Shown: positions 1 through 5,933 of the stretch, in pieces
Layout of the letters: the number at the start of each line of letters is the position of its first letter
How positions within the stretch are numbered: position 1 is the stretch's first letter
NCBI GenBank assembly: GCA_900556945.1
Contig: USQP01000003.1
Coordinates: 1-14,010 of the forward strand
Direction: 5' to 3'
Source of the DNA: an uncultured Clostridium sp.
Lineage (GTDB): Bacteria > Bacillota > Clostridia > TANB77 > CAG-508
Length of the DNA stretch: 14,010 nt
The notes under the pieces: generated by a model
What the model saw: the letters and a program-made list of their open reading frames with translations, nothing else
What the model was told of the DNA's origin: nothing
The model's database searches: none
Program-made: the position numbers and the translations under genes

Positions 1-458
1 TTTACAATCTGCACACCTGCCACTTTCCCCTGAAGGGAAGACAGCGGATTCATTGCCAGTTTGTTGGCTAACTCTTCTCCTTTGATATTGGTGATAGAAC
101 CTGTCAAGTCTCTTTTCTTTGCACTACCGTATCCGATAACGACTGTTTCGGCTAGTACTTGTGAATCTTCTTTTAAAGTGACATTGATGACGTTCTGTGT
201 CCCCACTTTAATGGTTTGCGAAGTCATCCCCACGTATGAAAATGCCAGTACGTCCTCCGGAGTGACAGAGATTGAATATTTACCGTCCATGTCCGTGATG
301 GTTCCGGTGGACGTTCCTTGTACGAGTACCGATGCGCCGATCAATGGTTCATTGGCAGCGTCCGTCACTGTTCCTGTCACCGTCTTTGTCTGTGCAAAGG
401 CTGATATTGCCACAACAGAGAGTAACAGAGTTAATAGGCTTGTTCTCATTATATTCAT
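1..458 (-). CDS. SusC/RagA-like TonB-dependent outer-membrane transporter, N-terminal part (runs off left edge)
   Basis: This would import oligosaccharides across the outer membrane together with a SusD partner. Read on the minus strand, the first ~150 residues are visible. A signal peptide (MRTSLLTLLLSVVAISAFAQ) is followed by a carboxypeptidase-regulatory-like domain (about residues 23-100, with GTVTDAANEPLIGASV and TGTITDMDGKYS). A TonB-box-like TVVIGYGS and the start of the plug domain (DLTGSI, then LQGKVAGVQIV) come next. There is no STN domain, unlike the second SusC in this window, so this transporter is probably not ECF-sigma coupled and may answer to a hybrid two-component system. 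The start may be the ATG at 458 (adds MNI) or the in-frame ATG at 449; the signal peptide fits both. It is transcribed divergently from the esterases. The rest, including any susD, lies outside the window. The family call is firm; the substrate is unknown. Confidence 0.95.
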   Translation of the reverse strand, partial: MNIMRTSLLTLLLSVVAISAFAQTKTVTGTVTDAANEPLIGASVLVQGTSTGTITDMDGKYSISVTPEDVLAFSYVGMTSQTIKVGTQNVINVTLKEDSQVLAETVVIGYGSAKKRDLTGSITNIKGEELANKLAMNPLSSLQGKVAGVQIV

Positions 459-496
459 TCAAGTTTTAAGTCCCTCAAATATACAAAAAAAGGCAT

Positions 497-524
497 AAAA
501 AAAGGCTATCTATCCCAGACAGCC
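497..524 (-). terminator. Hairpin plus U-run inside the susC leader (possible attenuator)
   Basis: On the minus strand AGCC-type arms (524-517 and 511-504, seven pairs with one mismatch, loop of five) are followed directly by seven Us (503-497). This is a complete intrinsic-terminator shape. It lies between the promoter at 570-599 and the susC start, not behind a gene, so it may attenuate leader transcription or yield a short leader RNA. The plus-strand reading also has a short T-run after the hairpin but no gene before it. Confidence 0.6.
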
Positions 525-530
525 AATCTT

Positions 531-549
531 TTTGTTAACCTTAAATCTA
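531..549 (-). repeat. Conserved leader element, left copy
   Basis: TTTGTTAACCTTAAATCTA (plus-strand reading) recurs identically at 13992-14010. In both places it sits just upstream, in minus-strand sense, of a GC-rich hairpin followed by seven Us. The sequence between copies differs in the hairpin arms but keeps the arrangement. It is probably a conserved 5' leader motif of susC-type operons. Confidence 0.75.
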
Positions 550-569
550 ATACTATGAAAAACACACTA

Positions 570-599
570 CAAAGATACGGACTTTATTTATAATAGCAA
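570..599 (-). promoter_or_regulatory. Bacteroides-type promoter of the leftward susC
   Basis: On the minus strand, TTG (599-597), a 19-base spacer and TATCTTTG (577-570) match the Bacteroides primary-sigma pattern TTTG-N19/21-TAnnTTTG. Transcription should begin near 563-565, giving a leader of about 105 nt before the susC start. This is the best-matched promoter in the window. Confidence 0.75.
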
Positions 600-784
600 G
601 TTTCTAGTCTGTATTTCGCCGTTTTATAACATGCTTTATAAATATGTCGTGTCTTGTTAACAAATGGATCTAAAAGTGTAAAGTTTTGTTTATTATAACC
701 TTTCGAACTTCTTGTCTTATGAATGATAGAGGAGGACAAACGAAAATAAAAGTCTGTGATGGTTATTTTCTATTTCTTATTTTA

Positions 785-792
785 TATCTTTG
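785..792 (+). promoter_or_regulatory. -7 promoter element for the SGNH hydrolase gene
   Basis: TATCTTTG matches the Bacteroides -7 consensus TAnnTTTG and lies 36 bases before the ATG at 829, giving a leader of roughly 30 nt. No good TTTG is found 19-21 bases upstream, so the -33 half is weak. Confidence 0.45.
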
Positions 793-828
793 ATGGCACT
801 TTACTGATTGAAAAAATAATAGTTGCTT

Positions 829-1680
829 ATGAAAAACAGACAGTTTATTGTATTTGCTCTTTTATTAGCGTGTCCGTTGCTGTTACACGGACAGGAAACG
901 TCTCTCTGTGGAAAAGAATCATGTAATAAAGGTTATATCCGGCATCCATGGTATGGAAAAAAGGTTGGTTATATAGGAGACTCGATAACTGATCCCAATT
1001 GTTATGGAGATAACATAAAAAAGTATTGGGATTTTTTGAAAGAATGGTTGGATATCACTCCTTATGTGTATGGAGTGAGTGGACGTCAATGGAATGATGT
1101 ACCCCGTCAGGCAGAACAATTGAAAAAGGAGCATGGAGAAGAGGTTGATGCCATCGTGGTTTTGATGGGGACAAATGATTTTAATAGCAGCGTACCTGTC
1201 GGGACTTGGTTTGCAGAGAAAGAAGAGCAGGTGATGGCTGCCCGTGGTGAAACTAAAAAACTGGAAACGCGTAAAAGGCGTGTTCCTATAATGACGAATG
1301 ATACGTATAAAGGCCGTATTAATATTGGTTTGAGTCATTTGAAAAAATTGTTTCCCGATAAACAAATTGTTTTGTTGACCCCATTGCATCGTTCTTTAGC
1401 GGAATTCGGCGAAAAGAATGTACAACCGGATGAAAGCTATCAGAATAAATGCGGAGAATATGTGGATGCTTATGTACAGGCCATTAAGGAAGCAGGTAAT
1501 TTGTGGGGAGTTCCTGTAATAGATTTTAATTCGGTTACAGGTATGAATCCGATGATTGAAGAACAACTTATTTATTTCTATGATTCGGGGTATGATCGTT
1601 TGCATCCTAATACCAATGGTCAAGAACGTATGGCACATACATTGATGTATCAATTACTTTCTTTGCCTGCATCATTCTGA
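829..1680 (+). CDS. Secreted SGNH/GDSL-family hydrolase (probable carbohydrate esterase)
   Basis: This is a 283-residue protein with an N-terminal signal peptide (MKNRQFIVFALLLACPLLLHG). The four SGNH landmarks can be seen. Block I is GDSIT (residues 50-54, nucleophile Ser52), and a block II glycine lies in YGVSG (81-85). Block III is GTND (114-117), and block V is DRLHP (256-260, catalytic Asp256 and His259). The family removes acetyl or other acyl groups from glycans or lipids. A pectin or hemicellulose deacetylase role is inferred from the neighbouring rhamnogalacturonan-acetylesterase-like gene. An in-frame TTG at 823 could add two residues, but the ATG at 829 starts a normal signal peptide. 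The gene has its own -7 element and a strong terminator, so it is likely monocistronic. The exact CE family and substrate cannot be read from the sequence. Confidence 0.88.
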   Translation: MKNRQFIVFALLLACPLLLHGQETSLCGKESCNKGYIRHPWYGKKVGYIGDSITDPNCYGDNIKKYWDFLKEWLDITPYVYGVSGRQWNDVPRQAEQLKKEHGEEVDAIVVLMGTNDFNSSVPVGTWFAEKEEQVMAARGETKKLETRKRRVPIMTNDTYKGRINIGLSHLKKLFPDKQIVLLTPLHRSLAEFGEKNVQPDESYQNKCGEYVDAYVQAIKEAGNLWGVPVIDFNSVTGMNPMIEEQLIYFYDSGYDRLHPNTNGQERMAHTLMYQLLSLPASF

Positions 1681-1768
1681 CAGTTGGACATTCATTTTTT
1701 TGTCTTTTTGGAAGAGTTTGTTTATTTGGGAGAACCTCCTATGTTTCGATGTGAACTTTGAAGGATTG

Positions 1769-1813
1769 AAAAAATGTTCAAATGGCAAATAAATGTTATT
1801 TGAACATTTTTTT
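1769..1813 (+). terminator. Intrinsic terminator after the SGNH hydrolase gene
   Basis: A perfect 15-bp inverted repeat (1769-1783 with 1798-1812; core TGTTCAAAT/ATTTGAACA) with a 14-base loop ends in seven Ts. It starts 88 bases after the stop codon. The A-run on the other side would also let it work on the minus strand, but no minus-strand gene is nearby. Confidence 0.8.
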
Positions 1814-1848
1814 ATTAGTTCTTATTTACTGAAAGAGTAATTGAGCTA

Positions 1849-1877
1849 TTGATTTTGAACAAATTTCTATATTCTTG
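1849..1877 (+). promoter_or_regulatory. Candidate promoter of the chimeric esterase gene
   Basis: TTG (1849-1851), an 18-base spacer and TATTCTTG (1870-1877, one mismatch to TAnnTTTG). The start of transcription would fall near 1884. This leaves no leader for the ATG at 1889 but about 60 nt for the ATGs at 1943/1949, which helps choose the start of the gene. Confidence 0.4.
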
Positions 1878-1948
1878 TATCATTTTTTATGGTTTCTTTT
1901 CTTGTTCTTGTTTACTTTTGCCTGAATCTTTTAACTTATAAAATGTAT

Positions 1949-3850
1949 ATGAAAAACATGAAATTAAAAGTATTACTTGCTTTATGTGCTTTACTCCTGT
2001 TATCGGCTTTTATTGCTGAGAGAAAAGAACCCATTACTATTTTTATGATTGGTGACTCCACTATGGCGAATAAAAGTCTGAAGAATGGTAATATAGAGCG
2101 TGGTTGGGGACAAATGTTTCCCGGATATTTTACGGAAGAGGTTGTGGTGGATAATCACGCTATGAATGGAAGAAGTTCACTCAGTTTTATCAATGAAGGA
2201 CGTTGGGATGTAGTGCTTTCTAAAATTCATAAAGGTGATTATGTATTTATTCAGTTCGGGCATAATGATGAGAAACCTAGAGCTACATTACATACAGAAC
2301 CCGGAAGTACCTTTGATGATAATTTAAGACGTTTTGTGAATGAAACACGTGCTAAGGGAGGAAATCCTGTACTGTTCAATTCTATAGTCCGTCGTAATTT
2401 CCCTCCTAAAGGTGTGACGGAGATAAAGGGTAGTTATGAAAAAGAAGGTCCGGTATTGGTTGATACCCATGGGGAATATCTGGAATCTCCCCGTCGGGTG
2501 GCCGGAGAAATGAATGTACCTTTTATTGATTTGAATAAATTGACCCATGACTTGGTTACCGGTATGGGAGTCGAGAATTCAAGAAAATTGTTTATGTGGA
2601 TTCCAGCAGGACAATATGAATTTTGTCCGGAAGGGAAAATTGATAATACTCACTTGAATATATATGGTGGACGTATAGTTGCCGGGTTGGTTGTGGACGC
2701 TTTGATGGAAGAAGTGCCGGCTTTGGCAAAATATGTGCGACGTTATGATTATGTGGTGGCGAAAGATGGGAGTGGGGATTTCTTTACAGTTCAGGAAGCA
2801 GTGAATGCGGCAGTTGGTGGTGGCAAGAAAACAATATCTATACTTGTCCGTCCGGGAGTATATGAAGAGTATGTTTCTATGCCGGAATCATCGCCTCGAA
2901 TAGAATTGGTGAAACAGACAGGGGCTGAGATCAGGGATAACGGGTTCACACAAGATGTTTATGTGGCACCTTATAAGGGTGACAGAGTATGTGCTATTAG
3001 TTATACATTTGATGATGGTTTACAGGAACACTATACGTTGCTTTTCCCTAAATTGGAAAAATATGGCTTTAAAGGTACTTTCTGGATATGGGGTAAATGT
3101 ATAGAGAATGAAAGTGCTATGCAGGGAAAACCGAGAATGTCGTGGGCGCAAATTAAAGAGATGAGTGACAAAGGGCAAGAAATATCCAGTCATAGCTGGT
3201 CACATACGAATTTAAAGCGTGTTTCTTTGGAGGAAGTAAAAATGGAAGTAGAGAAGAATGACAGTATACTTTATGAGAAAACAGGAAAAATACCGCGTAC
3301 ATTCTGTTATCCTTTCAATGCTGTTAATAGTGATATATTAAAAATAACTTCAAAGAACAGGGTAGGTACACGTACCGAACAATATCCCATCGGGGGAGAT
3401 AAATCGAAATCAACTCCTGAGTCTTTAGATAAATGGGTGGAAAGCTTGGTAAACTCCGGTAGATGGGGAGTGGCAATGATACATGGAATATCGCAAGGAT
3501 ATGATGCTTTTCTGAATCCCGAAATATTGTGGGAACATTTTAGTAAGGTAAAGGCTCTGGAAAATAAAATATGGGTGGGTACATTTAGAGAGGTGGCTGC
3601 CTATACAAAAGAACGAGAAAAAATTCGCTTGAATGTGCTAGAAAAAGAAAACGGCTATAACATAACTCCTCATTTGGATATGAATGCACAATTATTTACG
3701 GAACCACTGACTATGGTATTGAAATCTGTGGGAAATAGAGTTTCGGAGATTAGGCAAGATGGGAAAAAGCTTTTTCTAAAGAAGGATGCTGATAAGATTC
3801 TTTTCGATTTTAATCCTTATGGAGGGATGATTCAGATTCGTTTTATCTGA
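1949..3850 (+). CDS. Chimeric carbohydrate esterase: CE12-like SGNH domain, CE8 stub, NodB-type polysaccharide deacetylase
   Basis: Numbered from the ATG at 1949 (633 residues), a hydrophobic signal sequence leads into a SGNH domain resembling rhamnogalacturonan acetylesterase: GDST at 35-38, NG at 73-74, GHND at 104-107, and DNTH at 232-235 with Asp232 and His235. Residues ~266-325 are a clear N-terminal fragment of pectin methylesterase (YDYVVAKDGSGDFFTVQEAV, then RPGVYEEYV), which stops before every catalytic motif of that family. From ~340 a polysaccharide deacetylase follows, with TFDDG 353-357, the metal-binding HSWSH 415-419, CYPF 453-456, MIHG 510-513, and a beta-rich tail (about 560-633). 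The enzyme is presumably periplasmic or secreted and removes acetyl groups from pectic glycans. Alternative starts at 1889 and 1943 are in frame; the promoter position favours 1943 or 1949. It is a single-gene unit between two terminators. Domain calls are firm; the biological meaning of the stub is not. Confidence 0.88.
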   Translation: MKNMKLKVLLALCALLLLSAFIAERKEPITIFMIGDSTMANKSLKNGNIERGWGQMFPGYFTEEVVVDNHAMNGRSSLSFINEGRWDVVLSKIHKGDYVFIQFGHNDEKPRATLHTEPGSTFDDNLRRFVNETRAKGGNPVLFNSIVRRNFPPKGVTEIKGSYEKEGPVLVDTHGEYLESPRRVAGEMNVPFIDLNKLTHDLVTGMGVENSRKLFMWIPAGQYEFCPEGKIDNTHLNIYGGRIVAGLVVDALMEEVPALAKYVRRYDYVVAKDGSGDFFTVQEAVNAAVGGGKKTISILVRPGVYEEYVSMPESSPRIELVKQTGAEIRDNGFTQDVYVAPYKGDRVCAISYTFDDGLQEHYTLLFPKLEKYGFKGTFWIWGKCIENESAMQGKPRMSWAQIKEMSDKGQEISSHSWSHTNLKRVSLEEVKMEVEKNDSILYEKTGKIPRTFCYPFNAVNSDILKITSKNRVGTRTEQYPIGGDKSKSTPESLDKWVESLVNSGRWGVAMIHGISQGYDAFLNPEILWEHFSKVKALENKIWVGTFREVAAYTKEREKIRLNVLEKENGYNITPHLDMNAQLFTEPLTMVLKSVGNRVSEIRQDGKKLFLKKDADKILFDFNPYGGMIQIRFI

Positions 3851-3884
3851 GGTGTTGGATATAGTTTGTAAAACTAGAATAGGG

Positions 3885-3948
3885 AAATCCGTTAGTCTTT
3901 ATTGTAACCATTTAAGGTGTGATAATAAGATTAACGGATTTGTTTTTT
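3885..3948 (+). terminator. Intrinsic terminator after the chimeric esterase gene
   Basis: AAATCCGTTA (3885-3894) pairs perfectly with TAACGGATTT (3932-3941). The stem extends inward through a G-U pair and seven more pairs with one bulge. It is followed by GTTTTTT. It starts 35 bases after the stop codon and separates the esterases from the sigma-factor locus. Confidence 0.8.
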
Positions 3949-3980
3949 GCACTTTTATAAGGTTACTCAGAATTAATTTC

Positions 3981-3988
3981 TAAATTTG
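3981..3988 (+). promoter_or_regulatory. -7 promoter element for the ECF sigma gene
   Basis: TAAATTTG is a full match to TAnnTTTG, 38 bases before the ATG at 4026. No clear TTTG lies at the expected -33 distance. It would supply basal transcription of the sigma/anti-sigma pair. Confidence 0.45.
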
Positions 3989-4025
3989 TTCCCGTTAACT
4001 TTATTCCTTTTCCAAAAGAAATAAA

Positions 4026-4616
4026 ATGGAAAACACAGAGAAACTGATAGTAGAACAACTGAAAAATGGCAACGAAGATGCTTATAAATACATCTATGAT
4101 TATCATTATGTTCTTTTGTGTCATGTAGCAAATCAATATTTGAACGATAATTTTTTATCGGAAACTATAGTCGGAGATGTAATTTTTCACCTTTGGGAAA
4201 TCAGAGAAACTTTAAACATTACTATTTCTATTAGAAGTTATCTGATAAAGGCCGTTCGTAATCGTTGTATAGACTATCTGAAATCTGGATCTGAAAAAAA
4301 GGAAATTTCATTTTCAGTTCTAGTACCGGAAGAGATGTCTGAAGAAAAGTATTTGCAGTCAGATAATTATCCTTTGGGAATATTATTGGAACGTGAATTG
4401 GAGCATGAAATCCGTATGGCAATAGACAAACTACCGATTGAATGTAGATGTGTTTTTGAAAAAAGCAGATTTGAGGAGAAAAAATATGAAGAAATTTCTC
4501 AGGAATTAGGTATTTCTATAAATACGGTTAAGTATCATATAAAGAATGCATTATCTTTCCTTCAGACTGAATTGAGCAAATATTTAATTGCTTTGATTTT
4601 ATTTTTTTCGTGTTGA
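4026..4616 (+). CDS. ECF-type RNA polymerase sigma factor (PUL regulator)
   Basis: This is a 196-residue sigma-70-family protein with only regions 2 and 4. Region 2 covers about residues 14-86 (DAYKYIYDYHYVLLCHVANQ, SYLIKAVRNRCIDYLK). Region 4 covers about 130-181 (LPIECRCVFEKSRFEEKKYE, then the helix-turn-helix around EISQELGISINTVKYHIKNA). The length and motifs match the Bacteroidetes ECF family encoded beside FecR-type anti-sigma factors and SusC transporters. It ends in a short hydrophobic tail (ALILFFSC). It probably directs RNA polymerase to the downstream susC operon when released by the anti-sigma factor encoded 71 bases downstream. The ATG at 4026 follows a -7 box at a normal distance. 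Confidence 0.95.
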   Translation: MENTEKLIVEQLKNGNEDAYKYIYDYHYVLLCHVANQYLNDNFLSETIVGDVIFHLWEIRETLNITISIRSYLIKAVRNRCIDYLKSGSEKKEISFSVLVPEEMSEEKYLQSDNYPLGILLERELEHEIRMAIDKLPIECRCVFEKSRFEEKKYEEISQELGISINTVKYHIKNALSFLQTELSKYLIALILFFSC

Positions 4617-4639
4617 AACAGAAAAAAGTTTCTTTTAGG

Positions 4640-4666
4640 ACTACCCTGTATTTAAAATAAATCGTC
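4640..4666 (+). promoter_or_regulatory. Possible ECF-type promoter before the anti-sigma gene
   Basis: ACTACCC (4640-4646) and CGTC (4663-4666) are separated by 16 bases, 22 bases before the anti-sigma ATG. A CGTC -10 is typical of ECF sigma factors in general, so this may be an autoregulated site. The evidence is only positional and motif-like. Confidence 0.25.
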
Positions 4667-4687
4667 TTCACTTTAGAAACAACAAAG

Positions 4688-5704
4688 ATGAAAGCAGAAA
4701 AAGAACATATTGATGAATTAATAGTATCCTATTTAAGTAATGAGTTGGATGGAAATGCTGTGCATGAACTGAAGGAGTGGATAGCTGCGTCTGTGGAAAA
4801 TGAAAAGTATTTTATGCAGCGGCAAGAAATTTGGTTTTCTGCCATAAGTGATATGAAAAACTCTATATATAATAAAGATGAGGCTTTCCAGTTATTTAGG
4901 AAACGGGTGGATACATATCAAAAGAACAAGATGATGAGGAAGAGGCTAAGATGGAAAATAGTCTATAAATATGTGGCTTTTATATCAATAATAGGTTTTA
5001 TCTCTTATTTCTCGTATTGGAGGGGTAAAAGTAATCTTAAAAATGTTTTAACGGAAACGGGGATAGAGGTGGAAACACCTATAGGATCACAAACAAGACT
5101 CCGTTTGCCAGATGGTACTATAGTGATACTTAATGCTGGATCACGTATTATTTATCCACAAAATTTTGGAGTATACAATCGTGATGTTGAGTTACAAGGT
5201 GAAGGTTATTTTGAGGTTGCTCGTAATATTGAAATGCCTTTTTATGTGAAAACAAAAGAGTTACAAGTAAGAGTACTTGGAACTAAATTTAATTTTAGAG
5301 ATTATCCTGAAGATAAAGAAGTTGTTGTGTCTCTGTTAGAAGGAAGAATTGTTTTAAATAATCAGCTTCAGAGAGAGGAGGAATTATTATTATTACCTAA
5401 TGAACAGGTGATATTAGATAAAAGAGTAAAGACTATGAAAAAAGAATGGAAAAGGGATGGAATAAATATAGAATGGATAACCGGTAGACTTTTCTTTGAT
5501 GAAATACCTTTACCAGAAGTAGCACAAATATTGGAACGTAATTATGGCGTTCGAATTAAATTTGCTAATGATGCTTTAAAAAAAATTCGTTTTTATGGAA
5601 ATTTTAATAAAAACGATCAAAGTGTTAGAGATATTCTGGAGGCATTATCAGCAACGGAAAAGGTACATTATACTTTAAATGATAAAGAAATAATTTTATA
5701 TTAA
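4688..5704 (+). CDS. FecR-type anti-sigma factor, inner-membrane
   Basis: This 338-residue protein has the layout of Bacteroidetes PUL anti-sigma factors. A cytoplasmic N-terminal sigma-binding segment (about 1-85) is followed by a single membrane span (about 91-110, IVYKYVAFISIIGFISYFSY). Next come a periplasmic FecR domain (about 122-215, with TPIGSQTRLRLPDGTIVILN, GEGYFEVA and VLGTKFNFR) and a C-terminal DUF4974-like region (about 265-335, FFDEIPLPEVAQILERNYGV). In the known mechanism the periplasmic part senses the STN domain of the loaded SusC transducer and then frees the sigma factor. The gene lies 71 bases after the sigma gene and 229 bases before susC, the usual order. It appears intact. 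Confidence 0.95.
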   Translation: MKAEKEHIDELIVSYLSNELDGNAVHELKEWIAASVENEKYFMQRQEIWFSAISDMKNSIYNKDEAFQLFRKRVDTYQKNKMMRKRLRWKIVYKYVAFISIIGFISYFSYWRGKSNLKNVLTETGIEVETPIGSQTRLRLPDGTIVILNAGSRIIYPQNFGVYNRDVELQGEGYFEVARNIEMPFYVKTKELQVRVLGTKFNFRDYPEDKEVVVSLLEGRIVLNNQLQREEELLLLPNEQVILDKRVKTMKKEWKRDGINIEWITGRLFFDEIPLPEVAQILERNYGVRIKFANDALKKIRFYGNFNKNDQSVRDILEALSATEKVHYTLNDKEIILY

Positions 5705-5775
5705 CTATTTGTCTAATCTTAAATAAAAAGAACTATGAATAGAAGTACGTAAAATAAGGGTGGGAAGACTGGATA

Positions 5776-5858
5776 TAAAAAAGTCGGAAGATCTGCGAAA
5801 TCTCCCGGCTTCCATATTATTCCCTCAAAATGTCAAATGTGAGATCTTTTTTGAGGAA
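5776..5858 (-). ncRNA. Candidate PUL-associated cis-antisense small RNA in the susC leader
   Basis: On the minus strand a -7 box (5871-5864) is followed by two stem-loops and a terminator in about 83 nt. Hairpin 1 pairs 5859-5849 with 5830-5819 (11 pairs, one bulged C). Hairpin 2 pairs CCGGCTT/AAGTCGG (5805-5811 with 5781-5787, one G-U) and ATCT/AGAT (5800-5803 with 5789-5792) around a seven-base loop, and ends in six Us (5782-5777). The region lies between anti-sigma and susC, opposite the presumed susC leader. Antisense RNAs in this position, such as DonS of Bacteroides fragilis, repress susC expression in ECF-type PULs. The structure is seen directly; the function is inferred. Confidence 0.6.
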
Positions 5859-5863
5859 TGTGA

Positions 5864-5871
5864 CAAAAGTA
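5864..5871 (-). promoter_or_regulatory. -7 promoter element of the antisense RNA
   Basis: The minus strand reads TACTTTTG, a full match to TAnnTTTG, 5-8 bases before the first hairpin of the candidate antisense RNA. The -33 position has no good TTTG, so the promoter may be weak. Confidence 0.45.
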
Positions 5872-5933
5872 ATAAAAATATTTCTTAAAATCGCCTTCCT
5901 ACAAAAGTTTTTAATTTTTTAAATTCTAAATTT

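Noticed and set aside
61..498. Open plus-strand frame of 145 codons at the left edge
   Set aside because: It is the complement of the SusC N-terminal coding region, whose minus-strand translation shows a clear signal peptide and carboxypeptidase-regulatory domain.
555..593. Plus-strand mini-ORF MKNTLQRYGLYL opposite the left susC promoter
   Set aside because: Its sequence overlaps the -7 element and leader of the minus-strand promoter, there is no plus-strand promoter before it, and the conservation is better explained by the leader.
919..1653. Two minus-strand open frames inside the SGNH hydrolase gene
   Set aside because: They lie antisense to a gene with signal peptide and all four catalytic motifs, and their translations show no domain or secretion signal.
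1889..1948. Upstream ATG at 1889 as start of the chimeric esterase
   Set aside because: It would fall almost at the predicted transcription start and would place a second hydrophobic stretch before a normal signal sequence; the starts at 1943/1949 fit better, though this is not proven.
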